64,000 nt of DNA from Photobacterium lutimaris. Lineage in GTDB: Bacteria; Pseudomonadota; Gammaproteobacteria; Enterobacterales; Vibrionaceae. Positions 51,100 to 60,263 of the stretch are shown here, one piece after another. The stretch is taken from positions 70,161 through 134,160 of the forward strand of contig NZ_PYMH01000016.1 of NCBI RefSeq assembly GCF_003025555.1. The letters are read 5' to 3'. A program made the position numbers and the translations under genes. Under the pieces are notes generated by a model that did not search any database, was not told the origin of the DNA, and saw only the letters and a list, made by a program, of their open reading frames with translations. How positions within the stretch are numbered: the stretch's first letter is position 1; each line of letters begins with the position of its first letter.

Positions 51100-54000
51100 T
51101 CAGCTCTGCCCCTGCCAGATCAACTCACATTGCTGGCTGCCGTCTTTGGCAATCGGTTTTTCGACCAACCAACGCAGTGGCGAGACCACCGGGCTGGTGG
51201 TGAAGCGAACCGAGGTTTCCATAATGGCTGATAGCGGAACCGAGAAGTCGAAATCTTCAAACTTGCCAAAGACCTCGACCGGCGTTTGCAGGCTGAAAAT
51301 CTGCGCACGCTTCGATTGGGGGCGCAGGTACAGGGCAAAGTCACGGTTGGCATAGCTGGCATCGAACTTACCATTGACCTGGATACGTGTCGTATCCAGC
51401 AGCAAGTCGCGCTGGCTCATTGTGCCTTGTTGGATATCTAAGCCTGCGGCAACGCAATTGAGTACCGATGGATCGTTATTGGTAAAGTTTGGAATGATCG
51501 CATCGGTCAAGCTGACAGCCCAAAGGTCGATCAAGTCTGACTCAAACTCCTGCGGCCATGCGGCAAAGCCGATGAAGCCGTTAGCATTATTCATCAGGCT
51601 ATCTGGCGAGTTAGCTAAACTGGTCAGATTGAACTGGGTTGAAATGTTACCGTGCATACCGCTTTCCGGTGCCAGACGTCGGGCGAGCACCCCGTAGTCG
51701 AAATTCTCGATGTGGCCGTTCAGCTGGATATCAAACATATCACCTTGAGCTTTGATCTGGCTCGCCATTTCGATATTACCGCCCGGTAGCTGGATAGTCA
51801 TTGGCTTGAGGTTGAATACGCCGTTTTCCAGCACCCAGTGCAATTGCCCGGCACCCAGCCAGTCTTCGCCGGAGCGCACCTCCTCGACATCCAGCGAGAA
51901 GTTGGCATTGAGCATGTCCAGACCATCGGTGCTGATCAACGCCGTATTCTGGCTGTCATCTACGGATTGAACAGTGTCCGATGTGCTTTCCTTTTCCCAT
52001 GCCTGCCAGTCGCCAACCTTGAAGTCGTCGAGCTGGATAAAGGGGGCACGGAAAGCTAGCTCTAGGCGAGGACGGTGTTCTGCCTTAAGCGGTGGTAGCC
52101 AGGCGCCTTTACCGGTGAGCTGACTGTCGTTGACCTGCACCTTCATGTTGTTGAGGTGATAGCCCTTGTCATCCATCGAAAGGCTGGCAGCCAGAGTGAT
52201 CGGCCCATAAGGGGGGAGATCAATATCGCTGAAGGCTTCGAGTCTATCGAGGTTGGGGGTAAACGCCTCAAAGGTCAGGTTGAGGGCTTGCGGATCAATC
52301 GGCAGGCTGAGGTTGGAGTTGGCGTCAAACCGCATGTCACCCAAGCTGGCAGCCAGTGATACCGGTAGCGTTGAGCGGCCGTCATTGGCTTCCTTGAGGG
52401 AAATTGATGACAATTTGAATGACGCTGCTTTGCCCGCGGCCATCCCGTTCATGGTCAATCGGGTTGCGGTGTCAGGCCCGGTTACGAATCGGCCTTGATC
52501 CAATTTAACCGCCAGCGCTTTGCCGGTGTAGCTATCGGCGATATTGGCGTGACCACCAATCAAAGCCGCATCAACCTCGGTATGTTCCATTAGTTCCAGA
52601 ATAGATCGCCCTGACAGAGAGACAGCCAGTTTGGCGCGATCCAAGCGCATATCGAAGTCATCAGTGACGTCGAATCGGCTCAGAATCGCTCCGATATCCG
52701 GTTGGTTGACCGCAAGGTTAAGCTCTGCATCAATATTGGCAGCATTGACACCTAAGCTCAGATCACCTTTGTAGTTACTGCCCGCAAAGCTGGCACTGAT
52801 CGGCGCTTTGCGCATCTTGCCATCACGGATCTGGCCGCGGAACGACAATTTCTCCAGCTGCTGATCGGCCCACTTTAACTTGTCGGCCCTGAAGTTGAGA
52901 TCGGCATCGGCAATCACCAGTTCACTACCCAGCAACGGCACATCCAAGTTCACCCCTTGGGTCGGCACGGTTTGCTCGACCTGTGGCAGTTCGTCATCAT
53001 TGATGAATTGGCCAAACTGGGTGAAATCCAACTGTGAGAATTGAGCATCCATCACCAGAAAAGGACGCTGTTGGTCCGGTTGCCAGCGCAAGGTGACATC
53101 ACCGTAGCTTTCTAGCAAGACCAGATCTGGCATGGCAAGATCGATCCAACCATTTTGGTAGCTGAGTTTGCCATCAATATTGATGTTACCGGAAATATTG
53201 GTTTGAGTACCCAACCAAGGGTTGAGCAGGCTGGCATCGCTGCTGTTGACCTTAAGATCAAACCAGCTGCCTTCTTCCCAACGGGTATGCTTGAGAAATC
53301 CCTTGGCTTCGACGGAAATCGCTGGCGAATCGAAGGTTAGGGAGGTTGGCCAGTCCCTGCCCATCATAATATCTTCTAGGGTACCGGCTTGGGCTTGGAT
53401 GTGGGCCGGTATGCCCATCAATTGGCCTTGGATATCGGACTGGAACGGGCGATGAATACCGGCATTGAGCCTGGCTTGGTCAATACTGAAGCTGGCTTCG
53501 CTTCCCCACTTAACCAACGCTTTGTCGATCGCTAGGGAAAGCTCTGCTCGCTCTAGCCATTCGCTAAGCTTGGTGCCGTTGGTGGTAACGGCGAGCTCTG
53601 CACGATCCAAATGACCGCGAGAGTAGGGGATCCCCGTGATCCAGCGGGCCATTTCACCTAACGGTGATTGTTCGGCACCCAGCCTGATGTCTAAGTTGGA
53701 CACCCAACCTGTCGCATCGAGTGACGCCTTGCCGCGAAACGGTACCTCGGCAATATCGGCCGTCATCGGTGCAGAAAGCTCACCCGCTTGACCGTTTATC
53801 GACAGGGACAGGTTTTCTACTGGTGTACCGAGTCCTTTGATCTCATCAATAGAGAGATCAACGCGGGTCGTGGTTTTCTCCAACCACTGTTCGAGTGCTC
53901 GTTGCAGAGGTGATTGCGCTGGTGGGGCTGCAAAGGCGCGCATCATTGGCTGCGGCTCTGGCTGGAGCCAAGGGCGTAGGTCAATCAATGGGATATTCAG

Positions 54001-55068
54001 CTCACCATCAATGACATTATGATCGCCCAGTTTGATATCCAAATAGCCAGCGCCGTGGGTGATTGGGCTGTCGATAACAAGATCGCTGATCGTGATGTTG
54101 CTGGTGTTGGCATTGAGGTGGGTGGTCACCGTCAGCGGAGCTGCGTGCTTAACATCTAATCCGAACATGGCTTCAATGGGGCCGGTATCTTGCCATTGCA
54201 GGCTGATATCGGCATTGAGGCTATCCGAGGCGTCGGCATCAATATTGAGCTCGGCACCGGCAAATGAACCTCTGGCTTTCACTTTGCCGGTCTGCTGGTT
54301 GATGAGCTGCTCCAGATCACCGGTTAGCTGAATATCATAAGGCTGGCCGATCATCGCCCCTTTGGCTGTAAATTCCCACTCATTGCCAGGTTGGCTGAGG
54401 TTGAGGGAATCGAGATACCAGTCGAAGTACTGGCCTTGGCTTTGGTCTTCGAAGACCACGGATAAATTGCTGGCACTGATACGGTCAGTGAGTGCTAACT
54501 TGAAGGCGGAGCCTTTATCTGCAGGATGACTATTTGCAGAGTTACCGTCAGCAGAGCCGCCTGTGCTTGACGCTGAAGTTGGCGCTCCAAGCAACCAGTT
54601 GGCTTGGCCGTTATGGGCCTTGGCAAGGTGTAGGTTGATGTTTTCAAGTTCAAGGTAATCAACCGCTAGCGTACCTTTAAGCAGCGGTAGCACGGCCACT
54701 TTTGCGTTGATCTTGCCTGAGGTGAGCATCGGTTGCCAGTCGAAAGCATCGATATTGTCAATGTGTACACCTGCAAGGTGAACCTCGGGACGGAATGACA
54801 GTACCAGCCCCATCTCCCCGTCAATACGGATCTCTCGGTCGAGGTTGATGGTCAGCCACTGATTGATGTCGTCACGGTATGGTGTTAAGTCAACCTTGAT
54901 CCCCACAGCGAGGGCTGCAGTGATTATGGCGGTAGGTGTCAGTAAACCGAGTCCTACCCACTTGCTGATTTTCGTTAATGGCGACTTTACCGCTTTTTTC
55001 TGTATCGCTGGCGTTGTCGGGCTCGTTGGCTGCGCGTTAGCAGCTTGGTTATTATTTTCTGGGCGCAT
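51100..55068 (-). CDS. Large AsmA-family envelope protein
   Basis: A 1322-residue protein. A cytosolic tail (1-33) and one membrane helix (about 37-57) are followed by a very long periplasmic, beta-rich part. The first 120 residues after the helix (NINAKVAVLPLLKGTLAVDYLEL type) match the AsmA N-terminal domain; the C-terminal 300 residues resemble the AsmA-like C-terminal region (LLLDTTRIQVNGKFD; FGKFEDFDF). AsmA-like proteins such as YhdP and TamB are thought to form lipid-conducting bridges across the periplasm. With 1322 residues it is in the YhdP/TamB size range and more than twice AsmA itself, but its N-terminus is not YhdP-like. Single gene. Confidence 0.8.
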   Translation of the reverse strand: MRPENNNQAANAQPTSPTTPAIQKKAVKSPLTKISKWVGLGLLTPTAIITAALAVGIKVDLTPYRDDINQWLTINLDREIRIDGEMGLVLSFRPEVHLAGVHIDNIDAFDWQPMLTSGKINAKVAVLPLLKGTLAVDYLELENINLHLAKAHNGQANWLLGAPTSASSTGGSADGNSANSHPADKGSAFKLALTDRISASNLSVVFEDQSQGQYFDWYLDSLNLSQPGNEWEFTAKGAMIGQPYDIQLTGDLEQLINQQTGKVKARGSFAGAELNIDADASDSLNADISLQWQDTGPIEAMFGLDVKHAAPLTVTTHLNANTSNITISDLVIDSPITHGAGYLDIKLGDHNVIDGELNIPLIDLRPWLQPEPQPMMRAFAAPPAQSPLQRALEQWLEKTTTRVDLSIDEIKGLGTPVENLSLSINGQAGELSAPMTADIAEVPFRGKASLDATGWVSNLDIRLGAEQSPLGEMARWITGIPYSRGHLDRAELAVTTNGTKLSEWLERAELSLAIDKALVKWGSEASFSIDQARLNAGIHRPFQSDIQGQLMGIPAHIQAQAGTLEDIMMGRDWPTSLTFDSPAISVEAKGFLKHTRWEEGSWFDLKVNSSDASLLNPWLGTQTNISGNINIDGKLSYQNGWIDLAMPDLVLLESYGDVTLRWQPDQQRPFLVMDAQFSQLDFTQFGQFINDDELPQVEQTVPTQGVNLDVPLLGSELVIADADLNFRADKLKWADQQLEKLSFRGQIRDGKMRKAPISASFAGSNYKGDLSLGVNAANIDAELNLAVNQPDIGAILSRFDVTDDFDMRLDRAKLAVSLSGRSILELMEHTEVDAALIGGHANIADSYTGKALAVKLDQGRFVTGPDTATRLTMNGMAAGKAASFKLSSISLKEANDGRSTLPVSLAASLGDMRFDANSNLSLPIDPQALNLTFEAFTPNLDRLEAFSDIDLPPYGPITLAASLSMDDKGYHLNNMKVQVNDSQLTGKGAWLPPLKAEHRPRLELAFRAPFIQLDDFKVGDWQAWEKESTSDTVQSVDDSQNTALISTDGLDMLNANFSLDVEEVRSGEDWLGAGQLHWVLENGVFNLKPMTIQLPGGNIEMASQIKAQGDMFDIQLNGHIENFDYGVLARRLAPESGMHGNISTQFNLTSLANSPDSLMNNANGFIGFAAWPQEFESDLIDLWAVSLTDAIIPNFTNNDPSVLNCVAAGLDIQQGTMSQRDLLLDTTRIQVNGKFDASYANRDFALYLRPQSKRAQIFSLQTPVEVFGKFEDFDFSVPLSAIMETSVRFTTSPVVSPLRWLVEKPIAKDGSQQCELIWQGQS

Positions 55069-55339
55069 AATGATAGCAAGAAGGCGAAAGATTAAAGATA
55101 AAGCACGGCAAAAAATGGCCTGTGCGCTATTTTGGATATTGTTTTATTAGTGGTGCTAACCATACCATGAAATGGGTTTTGGAGGCATCTGCGAAGAGGT
55201 AATTTACACAGCGTTGACGGTTGTGTCTGGCTATTTACAGTGTGTCATAGGCATTAATATTATTAATGTGAATAATGATTTACAACGGTTTGAGTCATCT
55301 GTGGGGGGGAGTAAAATCACGGTACGATTGGAGTAGTGT

Positions 55340-55981
55340 ATGATAGAACAACGCACAGAGATTTTCGTTGCCAAGCAGCTAGGCTCAGGTTTTGAAGCAA
55401 CTCAGGCATCACGGTTGACCGTCAGCCTTCAAGCCAGACAGCATTTGGCGATCAGTGGCCCATCTGGTTGTGGCAAATCAAGCATGCTGCAGGTCATTGC
55501 CGGTTTACGTCCCCCTTCTTGTGGTGATATCTACTGGCAGCAAACCTCGATAACAGAGCAGAACTTATCTTGGTGGCGTCAACAGTTCTGCTATTTGCCG
55601 CAGCAAGCCGTGATGGGCGGTGACACAATATTGCAGGCGCTAATGCTGCCTTGGCAACTTAAGGCCCTCGCTGTTCCTGAGCCCACCCATGAGCGTTGTC
55701 AGCGTGTACTGGATACATTAGGGATCCCCCATTCGCTTGAGCAACCAACCAATAAATTATCAGGCGGTGAGAAGCAGCGCCTTGCCATTGCGCGAGCACT
55801 ATTGATGGAGCGTCCGTTATGGTTGATGGACGAACCGACGTCTGCGTTGGATGCTACCAGTCGAGACAAGGTGATTGCGCTGATAGCCAAACAGGCATTG
55901 ACAGTGATATCCGTTTCCCATGACCCGGTGTGGGTGGGGTCGGCACTGCTTCAACACCAAATGGGAGGGGCCAATGAGTGA
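55340..55981 (+). CDS. fetA: ABC transporter ATPase, FetA/YbbL-like
   Basis: A 213-residue ATP-binding subunit: Walker A GPSGCGKSS (40-48), Q-loop near FCYLPQQA, signature LSGGEKQR, Walker B LWLMDEPTSALD, and switch SVSHD. It is paired with a FetB/YbbM-type membrane gene that overlaps its end by 8 bp, which is the gene arrangement of E. coli fetAB. In E. coli the pair has been linked to iron export and resistance to oxidative stress. The symbol is by homology; the substrate is not tested here. Confidence 0.85.
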   Translation: MIEQRTEIFVAKQLGSGFEATQASRLTVSLQARQHLAISGPSGCGKSSMLQVIAGLRPPSCGDIYWQQTSITEQNLSWWRQQFCYLPQQAVMGGDTILQALMLPWQLKALAVPEPTHERCQRVLDTLGIPHSLEQPTNKLSGGEKQRLAIARALLMERPLWLMDEPTSALDATSRDKVIALIAKQALTVISVSHDPVWVGSALLQHQMGGANE

Positions 55982-56744
55982 TACCTTGGTGATCAGCAAT
56001 TGGGCATTGGCGGGATTTTACCTACTGTTTGTTATTCCTCTTGGATTATTTCACCGTTGGGAGTTCGGCCTCGGTAAGACGCTGATCTCAGCGGTACTGC
56101 GGATGACGCTGCAATTATCGATAGTGGGTATTTACCTGCAGACGTTGTTTTCGTTCCAGAATCCGTGGCTCAATACCCTGTGGTTATCGATAATGGTGAT
56201 TGTGGCCGGTTTCAGTATCTGCCGCCGGGCGGGTGTGCCACCAAAATCGGTACTACCGGCGGTATTTAGCGGGCATCTGGTGGCGTTGGTGGTGGTGTTG
56301 CCTTTGTTATTGGCTGGCGTGATCCAGGCTGAACCCTGGTGGCAGGCTCAATACCTGATCCCTGTCGCTGGGATGCTGCTGGGAAACTGTCTTGCCGCTA
56401 ATGTGCTGGCTTTGGAGCGCTGGTACAGCAGTCTGAAGGATAAGCAGGATGAGTATCAGTTTTATTTGGCGATGGGGGCACCGAAGCCGGAACAGCCGTT
56501 TATCCGTACGGCGGTGAAAGCCGCACTGGCACCGCAACTGGCGTCAATGACAACCCTTGGTATTGTTAGTTTGCCAGGAATGATGACCGGTCAGATCCTC
56601 GGTGGTACCGAGCCGTTGCTGGCGGTGAAATACCAATTGGTGATTATGGTTGCGATCTTTATCTCAGCGACATTATCGGTAACGACCACGCTGACAGTCG
56701 CTAGTCGTTCGGCCTTCAATCGTTATGGACAATTGAAATATTAA
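55974..56744 (+). CDS. fetB: ABC transporter permease, FetB/YbbM-like
   Basis: A 256-residue inner-membrane protein with about seven helices of the UPF0014/YbbM family; conserved stretches are RMTLQLSIVGIYLQ, PVAGMLLGNCLAANVLALERW and TLGIVSLPGMMTGQILGG. I start at MSDTLVISN with GGAGGGG just upstream; this ATG overlaps the end of fetA, a sign of coupled translation. With fetA it forms an exporter module followed by a shared terminator. Confidence 0.87.
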   Translation: MSDTLVISNWALAGFYLLFVIPLGLFHRWEFGLGKTLISAVLRMTLQLSIVGIYLQTLFSFQNPWLNTLWLSIMVIVAGFSICRRAGVPPKSVLPAVFSGHLVALVVVLPLLLAGVIQAEPWWQAQYLIPVAGMLLGNCLAANVLALERWYSSLKDKQDEYQFYLAMGAPKPEQPFIRTAVKAALAPQLASMTTLGIVSLPGMMTGQILGGTEPLLAVKYQLVIMVAIFISATLSVTTTLTVASRSAFNRYGQLKY

Positions 56745-56773
56745 TACCAACTTGGCTATGTATGCGCAGATAA

Positions 56774-56802
56774 AAAAACAGCCGGTAATGCCGGCTGTTT
56801 TT
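56774..56802. terminator. Bidirectional terminator between fetB and the YebC-like gene
   Basis: Stem ACAGCCGG / CCGGCTGT with TAATG loop, A-run before and T-run after, between convergent genes. Confidence 0.9.
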
Positions 56803-56816
56803 CCGAGAATAATGAT

Positions 56817-57539
56817 TTATTCTGCGATTTCTGCGTTGTGGTAAACGTTCTGCACGTCGTCACAATCGTTGAGCGCATCAAGAAACTTCTCGAATTTCGC
56901 AACGTCGTCACCTGAAATTTCAGTCATGGTTTGAGGTACGAAAGAAATTTCTTCAACGTCTAGCGTTACTTCAGGCATTGTTGCAGCTAGTGCACTTTTT
57001 ATCTTGAAGAACTCCGTGTGCGGAGCGAATACAGTGATCACGCCGTCTTCACACTCGATGTCAGATACATCAGCATCTTCCATCATTAGGTTCTCAAGTA
57101 CTGCTTCCTCGTCGTCACCGTTGAACTGGAATACAGCCTGGTGCTCGAACATGTGAGCCGCGGTACCTGGAGAGCCAATTTTAGCGCTGTTCTTAACGAA
57201 TGCCTGACGAACATCCATGAAAGTACGGTTGTTGTTGTCGGTTAGACAGTCAACGATCACCATAGTGTTACCAGGACCAAAACCTTCATAGCGAGCAGTT
57301 GCGTAATCTTCACCGCCGCCACCTTTTGCCTTGTCGATCGCTTTGTCGATAACATGGCTAGGTACCTGATCTTTTTTGGCTTTCTCGATCATGCGTTTTA
57401 GGGAAAGGTTAGTGTCAGGGTCGATACCACCGTTTTTCGCAATAACGTAAATTTCTTTACCGTACTTTGAATAAACTTTGATTTTAGCGCCCTGAGTTTT
57501 CGCCATCGAGGCTTTACGGACTTCGAAACTGCGTCCCAT
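56817..57539 (-). CDS. YebC/PmpR-family protein, YeeN-like
   Basis: A 240-residue cytosolic protein of the YebC/TACO1 family. The N-terminus MGRSFEVRKASMAKTQGAK followed by KVYSKYGKEIYV, and VPSHVIDKAIDKAKGGG and YEGFGPGNTMVI, are closest to E. coli YeeN (238 residues) rather than YebC. Members act as transcription factors or help ribosomes through difficult motifs. I begin at MGRSFE with GAGAG upstream, dropping three codons from the longest frame. A single gene. Confidence 0.9.
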   Translation of the reverse strand: MGRSFEVRKASMAKTQGAKIKVYSKYGKEIYVIAKNGGIDPDTNLSLKRMIEKAKKDQVPSHVIDKAIDKAKGGGGEDYATARYEGFGPGNTMVIVDCLTDNNNRTFMDVRQAFVKNSAKIGSPGTAAHMFEHQAVFQFNGDDEEAVLENLMMEDADVSDIECEDGVITVFAPHTEFFKIKSALAATMPEVTLDVEEISFVPQTMTEISGDDVAKFEKFLDALNDCDDVQNVYHNAEIAE

Positions 57540-57816
57540 AGGAATCACTCTCTTTTAGATATTTGGGATTTCTGTTGGAGGCGGATTTTATCAGCAACCA
57601 AGGTGGTCTGGCTAGGGGGGATAGCGTTAAAGACGAAGTGATTGCTAGCGTAGATCAATTTCTGTTTTGAATTTTGGGTCAATCTCCTCTTAGTTGCTAG
57701 ATTATTAGCGTTGAAAGCGGTACAAAGATAGGCTCAAATAACCCATTGACGAGGCTCTGAATCCTGCAACTTGAAGTCACGTGGGTGTACATAAAATATA
57801 AAGAGACCAAAGATCC

Positions 57817-58119
57817 ATGAAAATTGTTGCGGTTACCGCTTGCCCGACAGGGATTGCCCATACTTATATGGCGGCATCAGAGTTGACCAAAGCTGCCCAA
57901 CAGCTTGGTGTTCAGATGATGGTTGAGACCCAAGGTGCAATGGGCATTGAAAATCAGCTGAGCTTTCAGGATATCGGCCGGGCTGATGTGGTGTTGATTG
58001 CTTCTGATATCGAGATTGAGCACCGCGCACGCTTCACCGGTAGCAAGATCCACTGTGTGACGATTGAAGAAGTCCTGACCGATCCTGCTGGCGTGATTAA
58101 TCGCTGTAAAGAGCTCTGA
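57817..58119 (+). CDS. PTS system fructose/mannose-type EIIB component
   Basis: A 100-residue free-standing EIIB domain. The phosphocysteine is Cys9 in TACPTGIAHTYMAA; VETQGAMGIENQLS is the second conserved segment of the fructose family. It has no own EIIC and no strong ribosome site. It lies 34 bp before a gene for an EIIA-type protein, and both are on the same strand as the EIIABC gene beyond the AraC regulator, so they probably serve the same sugar. Gene order as I recall it from the V. cholerae VC1823-VC1827 region. Confidence 0.88.
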   Translation: MKIVAVTACPTGIAHTYMAASELTKAAQQLGVQMMVETQGAMGIENQLSFQDIGRADVVLIASDIEIEHRARFTGSKIHCVTIEEVLTDPAGVINRCKEL

Positions 58120-58153
58120 TTCCTGAACAAGATATGAGCGACGGACACGAACG

Positions 58154-58945
58154 ATGATTGAAAGACGCATCACCTTTACCTTGGAAAATGAGGGGCTACC
58201 TGCTTGGAAACTCAACCGCTTGAAAACCTTGGCGGGGTATTTTCGTTCGGTCGTGGTGATACACAATATTTCCCAGCTCAGTATGGCCAACGCCGAACAA
58301 GCGATGCGAGTGATGAGCTTAGGTTCGATGCCCGGTGATTTGTGCCAGCTGATGATCGAAGGCTCGGATGCGGAGTTAGCCTGTATGGTGCTGACTGATT
58401 TTGTCTCCGAGCATTGCGATTTGATTTGTACGGGTCACCGTCATCTTAGCCAACGAGAAGAAAAAGCGAGTATCGTTTTACCTTTTGATTATGCACTGAG
58501 CCATCTACCGCAACTTTCCCAATTCACCGTAAGCTCACAGGATAAAGTGGATGTATTGACGCAAATTAGTCGCCAATGCGCCCCTAATCAGCCTGATAAA
58601 GCCAACAGCCTGTTAGAGCAACTGCAGGCAAGAGAGGCGGTATCGTCGACGGCAATGGGAAATGGCGTCGCCTTGCCCCATATATTAACCCCTGATGTTG
58701 AGGTTCCTACGCTCGTATTGGCACCCTTAGAGCAACCGATAGAGTGGGGATCACAACGTGGGCCTGTTAGCTGTGTTATCGGCTTGGCGTTACCTGCGCC
58801 TCCTAAGCGTGAATATCTGCTGGCTTTTTCATCATTTTCTAAGCGGCTGCTAGAACCCGATTTTTGCCAGTTATTAACAGAAAATAGGCGACCAGAAGTG
58901 CTGAGGGCTGTTGTACTCGATAGCCTGTCATTGCCATTTCGGTGA
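58154..58945 (+). CDS. HPr-like domain without active His fused to PTS EIIA
   Basis: A 263-residue protein. Residues 1-90 align in layout with HPr (LENEGLPAWKL; NAEQAMRVMSLGSMPGD), but the active His of GLHARPA is replaced: GLPAWKL at 14-20 has Pro at the His position. Residues about 105-255 are a fructose-type EIIA domain with the active His176 in GNGVALPH. The order HPr-EIIA differs from FruB, where EIIA comes first. It could accept phosphate from general HPr on His176, and the dead HPr domain might dock to a partner or act in control. No good ribosome site is visible. Confidence 0.8.
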   Translation: MIERRITFTLENEGLPAWKLNRLKTLAGYFRSVVVIHNISQLSMANAEQAMRVMSLGSMPGDLCQLMIEGSDAELACMVLTDFVSEHCDLICTGHRHLSQREEKASIVLPFDYALSHLPQLSQFTVSSQDKVDVLTQISRQCAPNQPDKANSLLEQLQAREAVSSTAMGNGVALPHILTPDVEVPTLVLAPLEQPIEWGSQRGPVSCVIGLALPAPPKREYLLAFSSFSKRLLEPDFCQLLTENRRPEVLRAVVLDSLSLPFR

Positions 58946-59006
58946 TTGATATAAAGCCCTTATCTCGTTATTCGTTTTCGTCTTTTCCGCGTCAATTTCT
59001 TCCTCG

Positions 59007-59852
59007 TCAATCTCTCCCTCGATAGTCCGACGGGGTCATCCCGGTTTTATTTTTGAAGACCCGGTAGAAGTAATTCACATCTTGAAAGCCGCAGCGGGTA
59101 GCGACTTCGTTTAAGCGGAAGGTATATTTCTTGAGCATGAACTTAGCCCGTTCGATCCGTACCCAAGTGATGTAATCAGCCATTCGCATATGCCCTTGTT
59201 GGCGGAACAGGCGAGAGAGATGATTCGGGGTGATGTTAAATCGCTTGGCAATCGAGTCGCGGGTGATCGGGCGGTGGAAGTTTTCCTGAATATAGATACA
59301 GATCCCCTGGTAAAGATCTTCACTTCGCTTTTTGTTGGTATCGCTTGGTGTTGCCAGCATTTGCTGGCAGTAACTCATCAGAGCCTGCAAAAGGTGTTCA
59401 TCCATCGGCTTTTGTAACGGTTCTTTAGCCAACGCATTGAGTGCAGCAAGAATATGGTCAATGGCAAAGCCCGTTCGGGTTTGGATACTGTGTTTCTGAA
59501 TGTCGTAAAAGTTGGTTTGTCCCTTGGCCTTACTGACCAAGCTGAAGCCGAGCTGGCGCTTACCGAAGAGCAGGCTCAGCACCGAGCAGTCGGTATCCCA
59601 GTTAGGCTTGTTCCAGCTGTTGGGTGGAATATATAAGGCGTCGCCGGCCATTATTTTGACTTCGGTAATACCATGATCCGGGTCTTCCAGTTCATTGAGG
59701 TACTCACCACTGATCACCATCTCAAGCCGGGGGAAGTTGACCTGATAGCTAAATGGAGGTGGAGTGACATGATCACCGGCAAACCAGATGCGATTGAAGT
59801 GCTCTCGCTCGGCAAGTAGGGTTTCGAGTAACTGGTGGAAGACTTGGCTCAT
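59007..59852 (-). CDS. AraC-family regulator of the PTS locus
   Basis: A 281-residue regulator with an N-terminal cupin-like sensor region (about 20-110) and a C-terminal AraC/XylS DNA-binding domain (about 180-278; SIAKRFNITPNHLSRLFRQQGH and RCGFQDVNYFYRVFKNKTGMTPSDYR). It is divergent from the EIIABC gene and convergent with the EIIA gene, so it probably activates the sugar genes on both sides when the sugar is present. Effector likely mannose or its phosphate; that is inference from manA nearby. Confidence 0.9.
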   Translation of the reverse strand: MSQVFHQLLETLLAEREHFNRIWFAGDHVTPPPFSYQVNFPRLEMVISGEYLNELEDPDHGITEVKIMAGDALYIPPNSWNKPNWDTDCSVLSLLFGKRQLGFSLVSKAKGQTNFYDIQKHSIQTRTGFAIDHILAALNALAKEPLQKPMDEHLLQALMSYCQQMLATPSDTNKKRSEDLYQGICIYIQENFHRPITRDSIAKRFNITPNHLSRLFRQQGHMRMADYITWVRIERAKFMLKKYTFRLNEVATRCGFQDVNYFYRVFKNKTGMTPSDYRGRD

Positions 59853-60117
59853 GCTACGAATCGGCCTTGGTTACAGGGTACGTTGAGCCAGCATTATCTT
59901 TTGTCTCTGCCTCTATTGTCCTTGTTGTTGGCGAGATACCGTGAACTTGATCACTTTAATTCTAGCGATTTGACTGAAATAAGTGTTACTTAAGTCTAGC
60001 TTTTAATTTTTTGATTCTTTATGTACACCGTGTTCGTTAGTGTTCTTTTTGGGTTAAATGTTTGATTTTAAATTAATATATCGAGTTTTTAATTGATTTT
60101 TTCATACGGTTTTTTTG

Positions 60118-60133
60118 TGAGAGTCTGATCACA
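60118..60133 (+). promoter_or_regulatory. CRP-like site upstream of the EIIABC gene
   Basis: TGAGA-GTCTGA-TCACA: right half perfect, left half four of five, in the 411-bp gap (59853-60263) between the divergent AraC and EIIABC genes. CRP-cAMP control is usual for PTS sugar genes. The rest of the gap is T-rich, with no gene; AGGGGGAA precedes the EIIABC start. Confidence 0.45.
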
Positions 60134-60263
60134 CAATACAGTTGGTGTTACAAATATCCAGTAAATGCCCCTCTGGTACACTATAAGAGGTGTGCTAAAA
60201 AGTCGAAAATATCCCCAACGGCAATACAGTATGCCGATATAAATAATTACAGGGGGAATACTC

